Part shown: piece by piece, positions 61,788 through 64,000 of the stretch
Position numbering within the stretch: the stretch's first letter is position 1
Layout of the letters: every line of letters begins with the position of its first letter
Assembly: GCA_963733945.1 (NCBI GenBank)
Contig: CAVTFD010000009.1
Coordinates: forward strand, 35,437 to 99,436
Length of the DNA: 64,000 bases
Origin: AP-15 sp963733945
Lineage (GTDB): Bacteria; Pseudomonadota; Alphaproteobacteria; ATCC43930; CGMCC-115725
Reading direction: 5' to 3'
Notes under the pieces: generated by a model
The model's input: the letters and a program-made list of their open reading frames with translations, nothing else
The model's database searches: none
Told to the model about the DNA's origin: nothing
Position numbers and translations under genes: made by a program

Positions 61788-62615
61788 ATGCCCGAGCTGC
61801 CTGAAGTCGAGACCGTCCGGCGCGGCCTGGCGCTCAAAATGAGCGGCCGCCGAATCGTGCGCGCCGAGCTACGCCGCCCCGATCTGCGCCGGCCGTTTCC
61901 GCCGGCCCTGGCCGAGCGACTCGACGGGGCCCGGATCGGCGCGCTCGCCCGCCGCGGCAAATACATTCTGATAGAGCTCGATGCCGATGGCCTGCTGCTG
62001 CTCCATCTCGGCATGTCGGGACGGATCACCGCCGGCGATGCGGGGCAACCGGAGGCGCGCCACGACCACGTGGTCCTGACGCTCGACGACGGCACCGTCG
62101 TCCGCTTCAACGATGCCCGCCGCTTCGGCACGCTCGATTATCTCAGGCGCAGCGAGGCCGACCGGCATCCGTTATTAGCCGGACTCGGGCCAGAACCGCT
62201 CGAAGCAGAGTTCGACGGCGCCTATCTCGCGCGAAAGCTCACCGGGAAGATGACTTCGATCAAGGCCGCCCTCCTCGATCAGCGCATTGTCGCCGGACTC
62301 GGCAACATCTACGTCTGTGAGGCTCTTTATCGCGCTGGATTGTCGCCGCGCCGGCTCGCCGGGTCGATTTCTCGCGCGCGGCTTGGCCGGCTTGCCGGGG
62401 CAATCCGCTCGGTGCTGGAGGAAGCCATCGCAGCGGGCGGCTCGTCGTTGCGCGACTATGTCCAAGCCGATGGCGAACTTGGCTATTTCCAGCACCGCTG
62501 GGCCGTTTACGCCCGCGAAGGCGAGCCCTGCCCTGGCTGCAACTGCGCCGAGGGGGTGAGGCGGATCGTGCAGTCGGGCCGTTCGACTTTTTATTGCGCC
62601 AAGCGGCAGCGTTGA
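61788..62615 (+). CDS. mutM: Formamidopyrimidine-DNA glycosylase
   Basis: MutM/Fpg (275 aa) removes 8-oxoguanine and other oxidised purines. It begins MPELPEVETVRRGL, with Pro1 as the nucleophile and the catalytic Glu. The H2TH region is GLGNIYVCEALYRAGLSPRR. The C-terminal zinc finger is CPGCNCAEGVRRIVQSGRSTFYCAKRQ; it has Cys-x2-Cys and a single late Cys, with CAKRQ in place of the usual CPxCQ, so one zinc ligand appears to be missing. Confidence 0.93.
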   Translation: MPELPEVETVRRGLALKMSGRRIVRAELRRPDLRRPFPPALAERLDGARIGALARRGKYILIELDADGLLLLHLGMSGRITAGDAGQPEARHDHVVLTLDDGTVVRFNDARRFGTLDYLRRSEADRHPLLAGLGPEPLEAEFDGAYLARKLTGKMTSIKAALLDQRIVAGLGNIYVCEALYRAGLSPRRLAGSISRARLGRLAGAIRSVLEEAIAAGGSSLRDYVQADGELGYFQHRWAVYAREGEPCPGCNCAEGVRRIVQSGRSTFYCAKRQR

Positions 62616-62626
62616 GAGGAGATCCG

Positions 62627-63415
62627 ATGAGCGAAACGTCCGTCTACCAGAACATCCTCGTGGAGCGTCGGGGTGGCGTCGGCATCGTCACCCTAAACCG
62701 GCCGCAGGCGCTGAATGCGTTGAATGCTGAGCTGATCAGCGAGCTGGCCTCGGCCCTGGACATGTTCGAAAGCGATGACGCGGTCGGCGCCATCATTCTA
62801 ACCGGCAACGACAAGGCCTTCGCCGCGGGCGCCGATGTTAAAGAGATGGCGGGCAAGACCTATCCCGAAATCTACATAGAAGATTTCATCACCCGGGGCT
62901 GGGAGCGGGTCGGGCAATGCCGCAAGCCCGTGATCGCGGCGGTCGCCGGTTTTGCCCTCGGCGGCGGTTGCGAGATCGCAATGATGTGCGACATCGTCAT
63001 CGCGGCCGACACTGCGCGCTTCGGACAGCCAGAGATCCAACTCGGCACGATGCCGGGCGCCGGCGGAACCCAGCGCCTAAGCCGTTTCGTTGGCAAGGCC
63101 AAAGCGATGGATCTGTGCCTGACCGGGCGAATGATGGACGCCGCCGAGGCCGAACGGGCCGGTCTGATCAGCCGCATCGTGCCGGCGGCCGATTTGCTTG
63201 GCGAGGCGATCAAAGTCGCCGAGCGCGTCGCGCAAATGTCGCGGCCAATCGCGATGATGGTCAAGGAATCGGTAAACCGCGCCTATGAGACGACCCTGGC
63301 CGAGGGCGTCCGCTTCGAACGGCGGCTGTTCCATTCGACCTTCGCCACAGAAGACCGCAAGGAGGGCATGGCCGCCTTCATCGAAAAGCGCAAACCAGCC
63401 TTCCGCAACCGCTGA
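62627..63415 (+). CDS. Enoyl-CoA hydratase
   Basis: This 262-residue crotonase-fold enzyme has LNRPQALNALNAELI, the oxyanion-hole segment FAAGADVKEM and PVIAAVAGFALGGGCEIAMMCD. The catalytic Glu residues are in GCEIAM and in FGQPEIQLGTMPGAGGTQRL. This pattern is that of short-chain enoyl-CoA hydratase in beta-oxidation or butanoate metabolism. A GAGGAGA ribosome site precedes the ATG at 62627. It follows mutM by 11 bp. Confidence 0.92.
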   Translation: MSETSVYQNILVERRGGVGIVTLNRPQALNALNAELISELASALDMFESDDAVGAIILTGNDKAFAAGADVKEMAGKTYPEIYIEDFITRGWERVGQCRKPVIAAVAGFALGGGCEIAMMCDIVIAADTARFGQPEIQLGTMPGAGGTQRLSRFVGKAKAMDLCLTGRMMDAAEAERAGLISRIVPAADLLGEAIKVAERVAQMSRPIAMMVKESVNRAYETTLAEGVRFERRLFHSTFATEDRKEGMAAFIEKRKPAFRNR

Positions 63416-63642
63416 CCAAGCTGGGCGAGATCAGGGCCGGCGCGGCTTACCCTCGGCGTCGAACGCCTCGCGCACACGTATCGAAGAGAGGCCGCAATGG
63501 GCGACGGCTCGGCTGGGTATCGTATTCGCCGCGCTCGGCAGCGAGCTTTTTGCCGAGCCGGAAGCGCGGGCTCTGCGTGGCATGTCCGGAGGTGCCGTGC
63601 TTGCGGCTTCCCATTCCGCCACGGCCTTGCTGCATCGCGACC

Positions 63643-64000
63643 TCAGCGGGCGACGTCACCCCAGACGACGTAGCGATTGCGCCGCCGCGGCTCAAGCCCT
63701 TCCTCGATCATGCGCTGCACCTGCGCCTCGACCAGATCGGCAAGCGGATCGCCGCCGATATTGACGAGGCCATGTGCGCGCAGCAGCGCCTCGATCTGCT
63801 CGCTCGGGCGGCCGCCGAGGAATGGCAGCCGGTTGCCGACCGCGGCGTATTCGGGGCTGGTGCGGGCATTCTCCTGACACCCCGGCTGCGCATCGGCGAC
63901 ACGATCGCTGCCGTCGAGCACGGCGCCGTCGACGACAACCAGCCGCCCTCCCGGCCGCAGCACACGGATCCATTCATCGATCGCGGCTTCCGGATGGGGC
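63643..64000 (-). CDS. Class I SAM-dependent methyltransferase, C-terminal part (cut by window edge)
   Basis: The frame is open to the end of the window. It reads AIDEWIRVLRPGGRLVVVDGAVLDG, the motif after the SAM site in Rossmann-like methyltransferases (LRPGGxxxxxD). The N-terminal part lies beyond 64000. A start at 63963 would truncate the domain, so the gene is treated as partial. The acceptor is unknown. The 227 bp between the hydratase and this gene (63416-63642) contain nothing I can support. Confidence 0.7.
   Translation of the reverse strand, partial: PHPEAAIDEWIRVLRPGGRLVVVDGAVLDGSDRVADAQPGCQENARTSPEYAAVGNRLPFLGGRPSEQIEALLRAHGLVNIGGDPLADLVEAQVQRMIEEGLEPRRRNRYVVWGDVAR

Noticed and set aside
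63416..63642. Small open frames between the enoyl-CoA hydratase and the edge methyltransferase, possibly rpsT
   Set aside because: No Lys- or Arg-rich S20-like sequence or other family signature is visible.

Overview
The window is a GC-rich (roughly two-thirds GC by eye) stretch of an alphaproteobacterial chromosome. The evidence is the sdhCDAB order and sequences, the alphaproteobacterial DUF6489 protein, the ubiE-ubiB pair divergent from mutM, and several small proteins typical of Rhodospirillales and Hyphomicrobiales. The order cannot be fixed from sequence alone.

Layout. 1-13 kb: the succinate dehydrogenase operon, a CitE-type lyase, pyridoxal kinase, an SDR, a beta-barrel porin, a HAD phosphatase with a CpdA-like phosphodiesterase behind a CRP-type palindrome, and small housekeeping enzymes ending in a HicAB toxin-antitoxin pair. 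13-14.3 kb: an IS5-family element. 14.3-25 kb: an aminotransferase/dioxygenase pair, a frameshifted ketopantoate reductase, an HxlR-controlled EmrAB-type efflux operon, oxidoreductases, and a DsbA/FrnE-like gene with an in-frame TGA in its active-site motif. 25-28 kb: small hypothetical genes including a HEPN-like protein. 28-34.6 kb: a hybrid histidine kinase, MATE pump, bacterial N-end-rule transferase and a PcaB-like lyase. 34.6-39.7 kb: an accessory region with a DUF559 nuclease among palindromic repeats, a methyltransferase remnant, a low-GC single-chain restriction-modification enzyme and a repeat-bearing spacer. 39.7-45.3 kb: a complete selenocysteine module (selD-selA-selB and tRNA-Sec). 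45.4-49.8 kb: an aromatic-ring or steroid-type oxidation cluster. 49.8-57 kb: lipid- and envelope-related genes. 57-64 kb: two tandem enolase-superfamily genes, ubiB, ubiE, mutM, an enoyl-CoA hydratase and a methyltransferase cut by the window edge.

Main discovery. The gene at 24386-25012 (minus) reads through a TGA exactly where the first cysteine of a DsbA/FrnE CPWC motif belongs. It is followed at once by a 9-bp stem-loop that could be a bacterial SECIS. The same window carries selD, selA, selB and a UCA-anticodon tRNA-Sec, so the machinery to read that codon as selenocysteine is present. A conventional gene caller would start this protein after the TGA and lose its active site.

Two other genes look disturbed by single-base indels: the DUF6489/GNAT junction at 11.24 kb and the ketopantoate reductase C-terminus at 16.86 kb. 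These may be real mutations or sequence errors.
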